A stretch of DNA of 43,435 bases. Origin: DATILL01 sp035476575. Lineage in GTDB: Bacteria > Actinomycetota > Actinomycetes > Mycobacteriales > JACQDL01. A program made the translations under genes and the position numbers. The DNA is taken from NCBI GenBank assembly GCA_035476575.1, contig DATILL010000158.1:1-43435 (forward strand), in the 5' to 3' direction. The notes beneath the pieces were generated by a model that saw only the letters and a program-made list of their open reading frames with translations, had not been told where the DNA came from and searched no databases. Of this stretch, positions 8,089-16,658 are shown in pieces. Numbering within the stretch: position 1 is the first letter of the stretch; each line of letters opens with the position of its first letter.

Positions 8089-9617
8089 GCAGCGTCTACC
8101 TGCTGGTCCTGCTGATCATCCCGCTCGTCGGCGCGGTGCTGGTCTGGCTGCTGCCCAAGGACGACGAGCAGGTGGCCAAGTGGGTGACCCTGGGCACGGC
8201 ACTGGCCACCCTGGCGGTCGCCGTCGCCATGAGCGTCAGCTTCGACCCGAACGGCCCGCGGTTCCAGCTCGTCTTCTCCCGGTCGTGGATCCCGTCGTTC
8301 GGTGTGCACTTCGCGCTCGGGGTGGACGGCATCGCGCTGGTGCTGATCGCTCTGGTCGCCGTCCTGGTGCCCTGCGTGATCGCGGCGAGCTGGCACGAGG
8401 AGACCCCCGCCGGGAAAAGCGCGAAGACGTTCTTCGCGCTGCTGCTGCTGCTCGAGTTCTTCATGATCGGGGTCTTCGCGGCCACCGACGTGTTCCTGTT
8501 CTACGTGTTCTTCGAGGCCATGCTGGTGCCGATGTACTTCCTGATCGGCGCGTTCGGCGGGCCGCGCCGGCAGTACGCGGCGGTGAAGTTCTTCCTCTAC
8601 AGCCTGGTCGGCGGCCTGCTCATGCTGGCCGCGGTGATCGGCCTGTACGTCGTCTCCGGCAGGTCGCTCGGGCACGGGACGTTCGCCTTCACCGAGCTGG
8701 CCGGGATGCACATCGAGCCGGGCACCGAGAAGCTGCTGTTCCTCGGCTTCTTCATCGCCTTCGCGATCAAGGCGCCGCTGGTGCCGTTCCACACCTGGCT
8801 GCCGGACGCGGGCGCCGAGGCACCGGCCGGCGGTGCCGCGCTGCTGGTCGGCGTGCTGGACAAGGTCGGCACCTTTGGCTTCCTGCGCTACTGCCTGCCG
8901 CTGTTCCCGAACGCCTCGCGGTACTTCGCGCCCGCCGTCATCGTGCTCTCGGTGGCCGGCGTGATCTATGCGGCGCTGCTGGCGATGGGGCAGCGGGACA
9001 TGAAGCGGCTGATCGCCTACACCTCGGTGGCGCACTTCGGGTTCATCGGGCTGGGCATCTTCGCGTTCACCAGCCAGGGGATGGCCGGCGCGGTGTTCTA
9101 CATGGTCAACCACGGGCTGGCCACGGGCGCGCTGTTCCTGGCCGCCGGCATCCTGATCAGCCGGGGCAAGAGCAGGGAGATCTCCGACTACGGCGGGGTG
9201 GCGAAGACCCAGCCGTTGCTGGGCGGCGCTTTCCTGCTGGCCGGGCTGGCCTCGCTGGCGCTGCCCGGGATGAGCACGTTCGTCAGCGAGTTCCTGGTGC
9301 TGGTCGGCACGTTCACCCGGCATCGGACGTACGCCGTCATCGCCACCAGCGGGATCATCCTGGCCGCGCTGTACATCCTGATCCTCTACCAGCGGGTCTT
9401 CCACGGCCCGCCCAAGGAGGACGCGCGAGGCTGGCGTGACCTCAACGCCCGGGAGATCTGGGCGGTCGGCCCGCTGCTGGCGTTGATCGTGGTGCTCGGG
9501 ATCTACCCCAAGCCGGTGCTGGACATCATCCGGCCGGCGGTGAACGCCACGATGACCGACGTGCACCAGACCGACCCGGTGCCCACGGTGGCCGCGCAGA
9601 CGGGAGAGAACAAGTGA
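8085..9617 (+). CDS. nuoM: NADH-quinone oxidoreductase subunit M
   Basis: NuoM is the middle antiporter-like subunit of the complex I membrane arm. The 510-residue product has about 14 hydrophobic segments. The helix-5 glutamate lies in VFFEAMLVPMYFLIG, and the channel lysine in FAIKAPLVPFHTWLPDAGAE. GQRDMKRLIAYTSVAHFGF matches the conserved second-half motif. The GTG at 8085 overlaps the nuoL stop (GTGA), which fixes the start; an upstream open stretch belongs to the frame shadowing nuoL. The stop overlaps the nuoN start. Confidence 0.96.
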   Translation: MSSVYLLVLLIIPLVGAVLVWLLPKDDEQVAKWVTLGTALATLAVAVAMSVSFDPNGPRFQLVFSRSWIPSFGVHFALGVDGIALVLIALVAVLVPCVIAASWHEETPAGKSAKTFFALLLLLEFFMIGVFAATDVFLFYVFFEAMLVPMYFLIGAFGGPRRQYAAVKFFLYSLVGGLLMLAAVIGLYVVSGRSLGHGTFAFTELAGMHIEPGTEKLLFLGFFIAFAIKAPLVPFHTWLPDAGAEAPAGGAALLVGVLDKVGTFGFLRYCLPLFPNASRYFAPAVIVLSVAGVIYAALLAMGQRDMKRLIAYTSVAHFGFIGLGIFAFTSQGMAGAVFYMVNHGLATGALFLAAGILISRGKSREISDYGGVAKTQPLLGGAFLLAGLASLALPGMSTFVSEFLVLVGTFTRHRTYAVIATSGIILAALYILILYQRVFHGPPKEDARGWRDLNAREIWAVGPLLALIVVLGIYPKPVLDIIRPAVNATMTDVHQTDPVPTVAAQTGENK

Positions 9618-11191
9618 TCCCGACCGGGGCGCTGGGGCTCGCCGCCCCAGCCGTGGTGGACGGGAAGATCACCGCGCCGTCCATCTCGTACTCCGGGCTG
9701 GCGCCGGTGCTGATCGTGCTGGGGGTGGCCTCGGTCGGCGTGCTGGTCGAGGCGTTCGTGCCGCGGGCGCGGCGGTACGCCGCGCAGCTCGTGCTGTCCG
9801 TGGTGGGCCTGCTGGCCGCGCTGGCGGCGGTCATCGTGGTGGCCGGCAGGGGTGAGCTGACGGCGGCCGGGGCGGTCGCGATCGACGGCGCGACGTTGTT
9901 CCTGCAGGGCACCCTGCTGGTGCTCGGCCTGCTGGCCATCCTGCTGATCGGCGAACGGTCGGTGGACACCGGCGGCGGCGCGCTGGTGGCCCAGGCCGCG
10001 GTGCCGGTGGGCAGCCCCAGCGACCGCCGGCTGCTGACCGCGCCGCACATGCAGACCGAGGCGTTCCCGCTGACGCTGTTTGCGCTGGGTGGGATGATGC
10101 TCTTCCCGGCGGCGAACAACCTGCTCCTGATGTTCGTCGCGCTGGAGGTGCTGAGCCTGCCGCTGTACCTGCTGGCCGGGCTGGCCCGGCGGCGCCGGCT
10201 GCTGTCCCAGGAGGCGGCGGTCAAGTACTTCCTGCTCGGTGCGTTCGCCTCCGCGTTCTTCCTCTACGGCGTCGCGCTGCTCTACGGCTACGCCGGCACG
10301 GTGGACCTGTCGGCGATCCTGCATGCTTCCTCCGGGTCGGACCGCAGCGACACGCTGCTCTTTCTCGGTCTGGCCCTGCTGGTGATCGGGCTGCTGTTCA
10401 AGGCCGGCGTGGCGCCGTTCCACACCTGGACGCCGGATGTCTACCAGGGTGCGCCGACCCCGGTCACCGCGCTGATGGCGGCCTGCACCAAGGTCGCGGC
10501 CTTCGGCGCGATCCTGCGGGTGCTCTACGTCGGGTTCGGCAACACTGCGTGGGACTGGCGGCCGGTGGTGTGGGCCGTGGCGATCACCAGCATGGTCGTC
10601 GGCGCGGTGCTCGGGCTGACCCAGACCGACATCAAGCGGCTGCTGGCATACTCCTCGATCGCGCACGCGGGCTTCATCCTGGTCGGGCTGATCTCGGTGG
10701 ACAGCCGCGGGCTGTCCAGCGTGTTGTTCTACCTGGCGACGTACAGCTTCGCGACGCTCGGCGCGTTCGGGGTGGTGACGTTGGTGCGCGGCGCCGACGG
10801 CGAGGCGACCCACCTGTCGCAATGGTCCGGGCTGGCCCGGCGGTCGCCGCTGGTCGCCGCGCTGTTCACCCTGTTCCTGCTCGCGTTCGCCGGGATCCCG
10901 CTGACGAGCGGGTTCATCGGCAAGTTCGTGGTGTTCCAGGCGGCGTGGGCCACGGCCGGGCCCCTGGTGGTGGTCGCCTTGCTGGCCTCGGCGGTGGCGG
11001 CGTTCTACTACGTGCGGGTGATCGTGCTGATGTACTTCTCCGACCCGGCCGAGTCCGGCCCGACCGTGGCGGTGCCGAGCGTGCTCACCACGGTGGCGCT
11101 CGGCATCGGCGCGGCGGTCACGCTGGTGCTCGGGCTGGTGCCGCAGCCAGTGCTGGAGCTGGCCCAGCACGCGGCTCATCTGGTGGGTTAG
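9614..11191 (+). CDS. nuoN: NADH-quinone oxidoreductase subunit N
   Basis: NuoN is the antiporter-like subunit nearest NuoK and NuoJ. The 525-residue protein shows the helix-5 glutamate in VALEVLSLPLYLLAGLARR and the lysine-bearing segment FKAGVAPFHTWTPDVYQGA. QTDIKRLLAYSSIAHAGF is the conserved later motif. Between helices near residues 118-145 there is an insert rich in Gly and Ala, usual in actinobacterial NuoN. The GTG overlaps the nuoM stop. It is the last nuo gene of the operon, and the next gene starts only 10 bp later. Confidence 0.96.
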   Translation: MIPTGALGLAAPAVVDGKITAPSISYSGLAPVLIVLGVASVGVLVEAFVPRARRYAAQLVLSVVGLLAALAAVIVVAGRGELTAAGAVAIDGATLFLQGTLLVLGLLAILLIGERSVDTGGGALVAQAAVPVGSPSDRRLLTAPHMQTEAFPLTLFALGGMMLFPAANNLLLMFVALEVLSLPLYLLAGLARRRRLLSQEAAVKYFLLGAFASAFFLYGVALLYGYAGTVDLSAILHASSGSDRSDTLLFLGLALLVIGLLFKAGVAPFHTWTPDVYQGAPTPVTALMAACTKVAAFGAILRVLYVGFGNTAWDWRPVVWAVAITSMVVGAVLGLTQTDIKRLLAYSSIAHAGFILVGLISVDSRGLSSVLFYLATYSFATLGAFGVVTLVRGADGEATHLSQWSGLARRSPLVAALFTLFLLAFAGIPLTSGFIGKFVVFQAAWATAGPLVVVALLASAVAAFYYVRVIVLMYFSDPAESGPTVAVPSVLTTVALGIGAAVTLVLGLVPQPVLELAQHAAHLVG

Positions 11192-11201
11192 GGCCGCTCC
11201 C

Positions 11202-12209
11202 ATGTCGCCGACCAGCCGCACGCTCACCGGCCTTGACCTCGCCGACCCGGCGCTGGCGGCGACCGTGGAGTCGGCCTTGGTCAAGGTGGAGCTGCTGCTG
11301 CGCGGCTCGGCGGCGAGCGACGACGCGTTCGTCGCGGAGGCGGCCGGGCACCTGATGGTGGCCGGGGGCAAGCGGTTCCGGCCACTGCTGACCGTGCTGG
11401 CCGCGCAGTTCGGGCCGCGCCCGGCCAGCGAGGAGGTGATCGCCGCGGCGGTCGTCGTCGAGCTGACCCATCTTGCCACGCTCTACCACGACGACGTGAT
11501 GGACGAGGCGCCGGTCCGCCGCGGCGCCCTGTCGGCCAACGCCCGGTGGGACAACACCGTGGCCATCCTGACCGGCGACTTCCTCTTCGCCCGCGCCTCG
11601 GACCTGCTCGCTGACCTCGGGCCCGAGGCGGTGCGGATCCAGGCCCGGACGTTCGAGCGGCTGGTGACCGGGCAGATCCGGGAGACCGTCGGGCCGGGCC
11701 CGGGCGCCGACCCGGTCCAGCACTACCTGTCCGTGCTGGCCGAGAAGACCGGCTCCCTGATCGCCACGTCGGCGCTGTTCGGCGCCCGTTTCGCCGACGC
11801 CTCACCGTCCATTGTGGACCGCCTGAAGCGGTACGGCGAGTCGGTCGGGGTGGCCTTCCAGCTCTCCGACGACCTGCTCGACGTGGCCTCGGACTCGACC
11901 GAGTCGGGCAAGACCCCGGGCACCGACCTGCGCGAGGGCGTCCGGACGCTGCCGGTGCTGTACGCGCTGGCGTCCGCCGACCCGGCCGAGGCGCGGCTGC
12001 GCGACCTGCTCGCCGGGCCGCTCGTCGACGATGCCCTGCACGCCGAGGCGTTGGGCCTGCTGCGCGGCTCGGACGCGATGGCGCGGGCCCGCCGCGGCAT
12101 GCTGTCGTACGCCGACCAGGCCCGGGCCGAGCTGGCCGGGCTGCCGGACCGGCCGGCCCGCCGAGCGCTGGAGTCGCTGGCCGACTTCGTGGTCGGCCGC
12201 ACCGGCTGA
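11202..12209 (+). CDS. Long-chain trans-polyprenyl diphosphate synthase
   Basis: This enzyme condenses isopentenyl diphosphate units onto an allylic primer to make the long prenyl tail. Next to complex I genes, the most likely product is the menaquinone side chain, in a class like HepT or IspB. The 335-residue protein has the first aspartate-rich motif at Asp97-Asp98-V-M-Asp101 (LYHDDVMDEAPVRRG) and the second at Asp223-Asp224-L-L-Asp227 (FQLSDDLLDVASD). GGKRFRP is the isopentenyl-diphosphate-binding stretch. The 10-bp gap after nuoN suggests co-transcription with the nuo operon, which would link quinone supply to quinone use. Chain length cannot be read with confidence from the sequence. Confidence 0.92.
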   Translation: MSPTSRTLTGLDLADPALAATVESALVKVELLLRGSAASDDAFVAEAAGHLMVAGGKRFRPLLTVLAAQFGPRPASEEVIAAAVVVELTHLATLYHDDVMDEAPVRRGALSANARWDNTVAILTGDFLFARASDLLADLGPEAVRIQARTFERLVTGQIRETVGPGPGADPVQHYLSVLAEKTGSLIATSALFGARFADASPSIVDRLKRYGESVGVAFQLSDDLLDVASDSTESGKTPGTDLREGVRTLPVLYALASADPAEARLRDLLAGPLVDDALHAEALGLLRGSDAMARARRGMLSYADQARAELAGLPDRPARRALESLADFVVGRTG

Positions 12210-12219
12210 GCCGCGCCCG

Positions 12220-12648
12220 ATGGACTGCGTGTTCTGCGCGATTGTCGCAGGCCAGGCACCGGCCAGCATCGTGTACGCCGACGACCGGGTGCTGGCGTTC
12301 TGCGACATCGAGCCGTTCACCGCCGGCCATACCCTGGTGGTCCCGTGCCGGCACGCAGCCAGCCTGTCCGACCTGGACGGCGCCGACGCCGCGCGCATGT
12401 TCGAGGTCGGGTGCAAGCTGGTGGCCGCTGTCCGGGCCGTGCTCGGCTGCCCCGGGGTCAACCTGCTGCTCGCCGACGGCCCGGCGGCCTGGCAGACCGT
12501 GCTCCACAGCCACCTGCACGTCATCCCGCGCTGGGGGCGGGTCGACCGGCTCCGGCTGGTTGCCAAGGGTCGCCGCCGGCCGGACCGCGCCGAGCTGGAT
12601 CGGGTGGCTGGCTCCCTAGCCGGTCAGCTTGCCCGGCCCTCGTCGTAG
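12220..12648 (+). CDS. HIT-family nucleotide-binding protein
   Basis: This is a histidine-triad protein, a family of small nucleotide hydrolases and transferases acting on adenylated or similar substrates. The 142-residue product begins MDCVFCAIVAG, with the Cys pair often seen in Hint-type proteins. It carries the catalytic triad motif His96-S-His98-L-His100-VIPRWG. The ATG at 12220 is 10 bp after the polyprenyl synthase stop and fits the usual Hint N-terminus. No clear ribosome-binding site is visible, so it is probably translated by re-initiation. Its 3' end overlaps the convergent DUF4188 gene by 25 bp. The substrate is unknown. Confidence 0.88.
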   Translation: MDCVFCAIVAGQAPASIVYADDRVLAFCDIEPFTAGHTLVVPCRHAASLSDLDGADAARMFEVGCKLVAAVRAVLGCPGVNLLLADGPAAWQTVLHSHLHVIPRWGRVDRLRLVAKGRRRPDRAELDRVAGSLAGQLARPSS

Positions 12649-13172
12649 AAGTCGTCCTCCGCGACCGGCGGTGCGGTCGTGTCCTGGCCGGGCAGCCGCA
12701 GCCGCCGACGGGCGGAGAACATCGACCCGCGCGCCTCCGAGACCGGGGCGAACGCCTTCAGCCCGTACCCCTGTGGCACGTCGAGGTAGAGCGCCTCCAT
12801 CCCGCCGCGGGCGAAGTACGCCTCGTGCCAGAAGCCGGTGCCGGTCGTGTCGGCCTGCAGCGCGCGCCACCACTGCGCGTGCGGGTCGGTCCGGGCCCAC
12901 CGTTCCAGCGCGTCGAAGTCCCGCCAGTACTGCCGCATGCCGATGTGGATCCGGGCCGGGTTGAGCGAGTAGAAGATCAGCTCGTGCCGGAGCAGGCCGT
13001 CCGGGTCGGCATCGACGGATCGCTGGATCCGCGGGCCGTAGCCGAGGATCGTGGCCACCGCGCGCAGGGTGTGCGCCTTCATGCCCAGGTAGATGACGAT
13101 CAGGTCGGGGTACGCCGAGAGGTCGACGGACTCCCTTCGGGGGCGGGGCGTGGTACGGGGACGGGGTGCCAT
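12624..13172 (-). CDS. DUF4188 domain protein (monooxygenase-like fold)
   Basis: The 182-residue protein matches my memory of the DUF4188 family, related in fold to small heme-dependent or dimeric alpha/beta-barrel monooxygenases. Family landmarks are DLIVIYLGMKA, PDGLLRHELIFY, HIGMRQYWRDFDALERWAR and GTGFWHEAYFARGGMEA. The function of the family is not established. The ATG at 13172 has GAGGAG at a good distance upstream; a GTG four codons earlier is also possible. The N-terminal 20 residues are Arg/Pro-rich. It is 8 bp downstream of the MDMPI-like gene on the same strand, so the two are likely one transcript. Confidence 0.8.
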   Translation of the reverse strand: MAPRPRTTPRPRRESVDLSAYPDLIVIYLGMKAHTLRAVATILGYGPRIQRSVDADPDGLLRHELIFYSLNPARIHIGMRQYWRDFDALERWARTDPHAQWWRALQADTTGTGFWHEAYFARGGMEALYLDVPQGYGLKAFAPVSEARGSMFSARRRLRLPGQDTTAPPVAEDDFYDEGRAS

Positions 13173-13180
13173 CGTGCTCC

Positions 13181-13987
13181 TCACAGCCAGGGCGCCAACT
13201 CTGGAAGGTCGACGCCGTCAGTGACCTTCAGTACGGCGTGGACCGGTGCGGTCCGCCCGGCCAGCCAGCAGGCCAGCGCCCAGGACGGGCCATGCACGAC
13301 GATGCCGCCCGCGCGCCCGGCGTCGTTTCCCATGCTGCCGGCGGATCCTGTGCCGCCGGCGGAGCCCGTGCCGTCGGCGGATCCTGTGCCGTCGACGGAC
13401 CAGCGCTGTCCGGTGTCCGTCCCGACCAGGTCCAGCCGCAGCCCAGCCGGCAGCCGCCGGCCCAGCGAACGTCCCGTGGTGAGGTGGAGCAGCAGGTCGA
13501 CGTAGGCCGCCGGCCAGCCGTCCGGGCCGTAGCCGGTGTCGAGGTCCACCCAGTGCAGCTCGATCTCGGACCAGCGGCCGACCACCGTCCGCCAGGCCGG
13601 CACAGTGCCGGTCCGGGTGATCGCGTCGCGGTCCCAGGCCTCGGCCGGCAGCGCCCGCCAGGCGTCGTCCAGCCGCTGCGCCGAGGCACGGACGTCCTCG
13701 ACCTGCTCCGGCAGACGGCGGCCGGCGCCGGCCTCGATGTCGGCCGCCCGTCCCTCGGCGCCCCGCGGGTACATCGCGGCCGGCTCGCCCCGCCGGGCGC
13801 CGTCCAACGCCCGCACCATCCCGTCGGCGTTGCGGGCGACGTGGCAGAGAACGTGCCCGACGGTCCAGCCGGGCAGCAGCGACGGCCGGCGTACGTCGTC
13901 CTCGCGCAGGGCGTCGAGGCCCAGCAGGAACCGGGCGGTTGAGGCGCGGACGTCCCGGACGACCTGTGGGAGGTCCTCGGGCGGCAT
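13181..13987 (-). CDS. Maleylpyruvate isomerase (MDMPI)-like mycothiol-dependent protein
   Basis: The 268-residue protein has an N-terminal DinB-like four-helix domain of the mycothiol-dependent maleylpyruvate isomerase type. It keeps the metal-ligand pattern: a His in GWTVGHVLCHVARNADG and the Glu/His pair in WSEIELHWVDLD. Members act as thiol-dependent isomerases or transferases using mycothiol, the actinobacterial low-molecular-weight thiol; the actual substrate here is not known. The C-terminal region contains a Gly/Ser-rich linker of DGTGSA-type repeats (DNA at 13340-13393), followed by VVHGPSWALACWLAGR, a typical C-terminal domain stretch. The ATG at 13987 is used. It probably shares a transcript with the DUF4188 gene. 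Confidence 0.82.
   Translation of the reverse strand: MPPEDLPQVVRDVRASTARFLLGLDALREDDVRRPSLLPGWTVGHVLCHVARNADGMVRALDGARRGEPAAMYPRGAEGRAADIEAGAGRRLPEQVEDVRASAQRLDDAWRALPAEAWDRDAITRTGTVPAWRTVVGRWSEIELHWVDLDTGYGPDGWPAAYVDLLLHLTTGRSLGRRLPAGLRLDLVGTDTGQRWSVDGTGSADGTGSAGGTGSAGSMGNDAGRAGGIVVHGPSWALACWLAGRTAPVHAVLKVTDGVDLPELAPWL
13340..13393 (+). repeat. Three 18-bp tandem units inside the MDMPI-like gene
   Basis: Three in-frame units of the type GGCGGATCCTGTGCCGTC lie head to tail. On the coding (minus) strand they encode a DGTGSA-like linker between the two domains. Unit number could vary without breaking the frame. Confidence 0.85.
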
Positions 13988-14329
13988 ACCGCCATTGGAT
14001 CACGCCCGCGCCGCCGCTGGTCAGTAGCCGCCGGGGTTGTCGGCTCTTCGCACGTGGTCGGGATGTGGCTGCCGGGCTGACTACGGTGGGTGCCTGGGGG
14101 GTGGTCACGTAGCGTTGTCGGTTCGTGGGGGCGGGGCTCAGTGGCGGAGGGAGGGGCGTGCCGGGGTGACTGTCTCGGCGGCCACCAGACGTCACCAGCC
14201 AGGGATCACTCCCCGTGGCCACCCCGGCAACACGGTCCCGGCTAGCCTCGAGGAGCCGCCAGACCCCAGCCTGGCCGGTGGCCCGCCGGCACCCGTGGCG
14301 CCGACGGTCACCTTCTCCCGTTTCCCTTG
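13988..14329. other. Gene-free stretch carrying repeat copy 1
   Basis: I see no supportable gene here. The stretch separates the MDMPI-like gene from the 3' end of the HNH gene, and holds the first copy of the ~90-bp repeat that recurs at 16114-16201. Confidence 0.6.
14165..14258. repeat. Diverged direct repeat, copy 1 (pairs with 16114-16201)
   Basis: By eye it is roughly three-quarters identical to 16114-16201, in the same orientation. The best matched parts are CGGCTAGCCTCGAGGAGCCG against CGGCTAACCTCGAGGAGCCG, and the ACGTCACCA(G/A)CCAG stretch. The two copies bracket the HNH gene and the IS1380 relic. In this copy the 7-bp hairpin stem seen in copy 2 is broken. Confidence 0.65.
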
Positions 14330-15616
14330 TCATGCTGTACGTTTTCGGTGCCGGTGGTGGCGGATGGGTTTCCGTTCCGGGTCGGTTGATGGTGGGGGCA
14401 GGAGCTCTGGTAGTCCGTCGTCTGCTATTCGTACGTCCCAGCCGTTGTGGTGTATGGCGCGGTGGTGGTGTCCGCAGAGGAGTACGCCGTTGTTCTGGTC
14501 TGTTCTGCCGCCGTTGGCCCAGTGGGTGCAGTGGTGGACCTGGCACCATTGGTAGGGGCGGTCGCAGCCGGGGAAGACGCAGCCGCGGTCGCGGAGGATA
14601 ATGGCGCGGCGGGCCGCGCCGGCGTAGTGCCGGGAGCCGCGGCCGAGGTCGAGCACCTGGCTCTCCCCGCCGAGCACCGCGGGGATTATGTGGGCGTCGC
14701 AGGCGAGGCGCCGTACCTGGCTGGCGGGCAGGATGTCGCCGTTGTCCAGTATCCCGACGCCGGTCGCCGCGGCGAGCTTGTCGTAGGGCATGGTCACGAC
14801 CAGAGTGGGGCGCTCGCCGCCGTTGTCCGGCAGGTCGCCCATCCGCAGGGACCGCTCGGCTAGGTCCACCAGCGCGTCGGCCATCCGCTGCCCGTGGCTG
14901 CGCTCGTCCCGCACGCCGTTCTCCGGGTCGGCGGGGCGGGGCGCGGCCAGCGGGTCGAGCGCGACGCGGAGGGTCTCGGCGCCCTCGGTGTCCAGGAACC
15001 CGCAGATCCGCTTCAGTCCGGGTCCGGCAGGAGAAATGCGCAGGTCACGGCGTGCGTAGGCTGCGGCGGCCTCCCGCTCGACCTGCTGAGCCTGCAGCTC
15101 GGCGCTGCCATCGGGGTCCACCACGTCCAGCACCCGCCGCCCGAGCAGCGCCACCGCATCCGGGTCCACCGTGGCGCTGCGCCGGATCAGCTCCCGCTCC
15201 GCCGCGACCCGCGTCTCCGCCGGGGTCTCCGCCGGCAGCGCCCGGATCGCCTCGGCGACCACTCGGGCGTGCTCGACGCCGATCGCGCCGTCCGAAAGCG
15301 CGGCGGCCGTCTCCGGCAGGTCACCGTCCAGCGCCGTGGCGAGCTGGAGCAGCCGCCCGGCCTCGCCGGGCCGCACCAACAGGGCGTCCCGCAGCCACGC
15401 CCGCGTGCTCGGCGCGTCATGCGCGGCAGCCAGGCCCCGCGACTCCGCCTCCCGCACCAACGGCAGCAGCACATTACCGGTGAGCCGCCCGACCTGCTGA
15501 TGCACCCGCACCAGCAAGTCGTCCACCTGCGCGTCGGAAAGTGACGACCAGTCGACGCCACCACTGGAGCCAAGCAGCGCAGAGAGCTGCTCAACCAGGG
15601 CGACCGCGTTCGACAT
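14330..15616 (-). CDS. DUF222 / HNH endonuclease (13E12-like)
   Basis: The 428-residue protein has an N-terminal helical DUF222 domain (about residues 1-260) and a C-terminal HNH nuclease motif: GCVFPGCDRPYQWCQVHHC, then HWANGGRTDQNNGVLLCGHH. The zinc-binding Cys pairs and catalytic His residues are all present, so it looks intact. Such genes are multi-copy in actinobacteria (the REP13E12 family of mycobacteria is the best known) and are often tied to mobile or repetitive DNA; their biological role is unsettled. I chose the ATG at 15616, which begins MSNAVALVEQLSALLG; the frame stays open to 15748, but that part has no family similarity. It lies between two diverged direct repeats and beside a dead transposase. 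Confidence 0.88.
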   Translation of the reverse strand: MSNAVALVEQLSALLGSSGGVDWSSLSDAQVDDLLVRVHQQVGRLTGNVLLPLVREAESRGLAAAHDAPSTRAWLRDALLVRPGEAGRLLQLATALDGDLPETAAALSDGAIGVEHARVVAEAIRALPAETPAETRVAAERELIRRSATVDPDAVALLGRRVLDVVDPDGSAELQAQQVEREAAAAYARRDLRISPAGPGLKRICGFLDTEGAETLRVALDPLAAPRPADPENGVRDERSHGQRMADALVDLAERSLRMGDLPDNGGERPTLVVTMPYDKLAAATGVGILDNGDILPASQVRRLACDAHIIPAVLGGESQVLDLGRGSRHYAGAARRAIILRDRGCVFPGCDRPYQWCQVHHCTHWANGGRTDQNNGVLLCGHHHRAIHHNGWDVRIADDGLPELLPPPSTDPERKPIRHHRHRKRTA

Positions 15617-15782
15617 AGGAGAAGAATAAAAGAGGCCACCGACAGAACCGGCCCGCCAAGGCGAGCGCCCGGCCAAAAAACTTGAGAAATTCGGCGAGTA
15701 AAGCGGCAGGTACCCAGCGTAGTTCCGGTGGCAAGCTGGTCGCCGCAAGGCAACTGGCGTGCAGAAAAGAGGCTCGTCACAC

Positions 15783-16099
15783 TTGGCCTTGATCGTTCGC
15801 GGGGGTGGCGGGTGGCGTCTCCGGCTTTGGGGTGTTGATCTTCGGTTGGCTGCGGACGATGCGGGCGGCGACGCGCATCAGCCGGTAGCGCAGGGTCTTG
15901 GGTACGGCCTTGGCCAGCTCGTCGCCCAAGGACAGCAGCCGTAGCCAGACGAACAGATCTGGGCGATGGCCGCATCCAGCACCTCAATGTGATCGGCCAC
16001 CTTGTGGGAGCCGGCGCTGCCCTTGCGTAGCTTGAGCGCCAGCGACTCACCGGTGTTGTCGCACCACGAGTAACCGACGGTGCCCTTGTAGGTGCCGCG
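15783..16099 (-). pseudogene. IS1380-family transposase relic (internally deleted, frameshifted)
   Basis: On the minus strand two pieces of an IS1380-type transposase are fused. The first reads CDNTGESLALKLRKGSAGSH followed by KVADHIEVLDAAIAQI, the region around a catalytic acidic residue. After about base 15956 the reading frame shifts, and the text continues WLRLLSLGDELAKAVPKTLR and YRLMRVAARIVRS, which belongs near the C-terminus. The part between them is missing, as is the N-terminus. No terminal inverted repeats are visible. The relic cannot encode an active enzyme; it shows that an insertion sequence once sat between the HNH and cupredoxin genes. Confidence 0.8.
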
Positions 16100-16113
16100 G
16101 CCCGTTGCCTGTC

Positions 16114-16201
16114 GGGATGACGGCCTCGGCGACCACCGAACGTCACCAACCAGCGACCGCTCCCCCCGTCACCTAACAACCCGGCTAACCTCGAGGAGCC
16201 G
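16114..16201. repeat. Diverged direct repeat, copy 2, overlapping the cupredoxin 3' end
   Basis: Partner of 14165-14258. It includes the last codons and stop of the cupredoxin gene. It contains CCCGGCT-N10-AGCCGGG, a 7-bp stem that could act as a weak terminator for that gene. Confidence 0.6.
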
Positions 16202-16580
16202 GGCTGTCGCCGCCCGCGGCGGCGGGTGTGGCGCCTGCCTTGACCACGAGCTCGCCGTGCATTCGCGCGTGGATCGAGCAGGTGTAGCTGTACGACCCCT
16301 CGGCGGTCGGGGCGGTGAAGGTGCCGGACTCGCCGGTGCTGAGCAGGCTGGTCGTGAACCCCTGGCCGGACACGTCGTGCTTCGGCCCGTCCTGGTTGCG
16401 GACGGTCACGGTGGCACCGGGACTGACCGTCAGCGGGGCGCCGTAGCCGAAGTCCTTGATCGTGATCGAGAAGCCGGTGGCGTTCGTCGGGGTGGCCGGG
16501 GTGCTCGAACCGCAGCCAGCCAGGCTGGCCGTCCCGGCGAGCGCGAGGGCTGTCGTGGCGCCGTACAGCAGTGATCTCAT
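16185..16580 (-). CDS. Cupredoxin-domain lipoprotein
   Basis: This is a small exported blue-copper-type protein, likely an electron carrier or copper-binding protein on the outer face of the membrane. The N-terminus MRSLLYGATTALALAGTASL followed by AGC is a lipoprotein signal peptide with the lipid-modified Cys. The mature part has the type-1 copper pattern: a His in DGPKHDVSGQG, then Cys, His and Met in YTCSIHARMHGELVV. The length (131 residues) suits a single plastocyanin/azurin-like domain. I use the ATG at 16580; a GTG four codons upstream has no better ribosome site. It is divergent from the ECF sigma gene with 78 bp between them, so joint regulation is plausible. The last residues lie in a repeat shared with 14.2 kb. 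Confidence 0.87.
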   Translation of the reverse strand: MRSLLYGATTALALAGTASLAGCGSSTPATPTNATGFSITIKDFGYGAPLTVSPGATVTVRNQDGPKHDVSGQGFTTSLLSTGESGTFTAPTAEGSYSYTCSIHARMHGELVVKAGATPAAAGGDSPAPRG

Positions 16581-16658
16581 GTCCGGATACACGTAAGGCT
16601 GGCCGGTGCCGGTTCAGCTGAACCGCCGGCCCGGCCAAGCCGTGACACCGTACGGGAG

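Noticed and set aside
386..11479. Many long open frames on the minus strand opposite the nuo genes, some over 600 codons
   Set aside because: They are opposite strong, conserved genes, have low-complexity Arg/Pro/Gln/Gly-rich translations, and have no recognisable domains. Such frames are a by-product of very high GC at third positions.
15617..15748. Upstream extension of the HNH protein
   Set aside because: The extra 44 codons have no similarity to the family, and the ATG at 15616 begins a normal DUF222 N-terminus.
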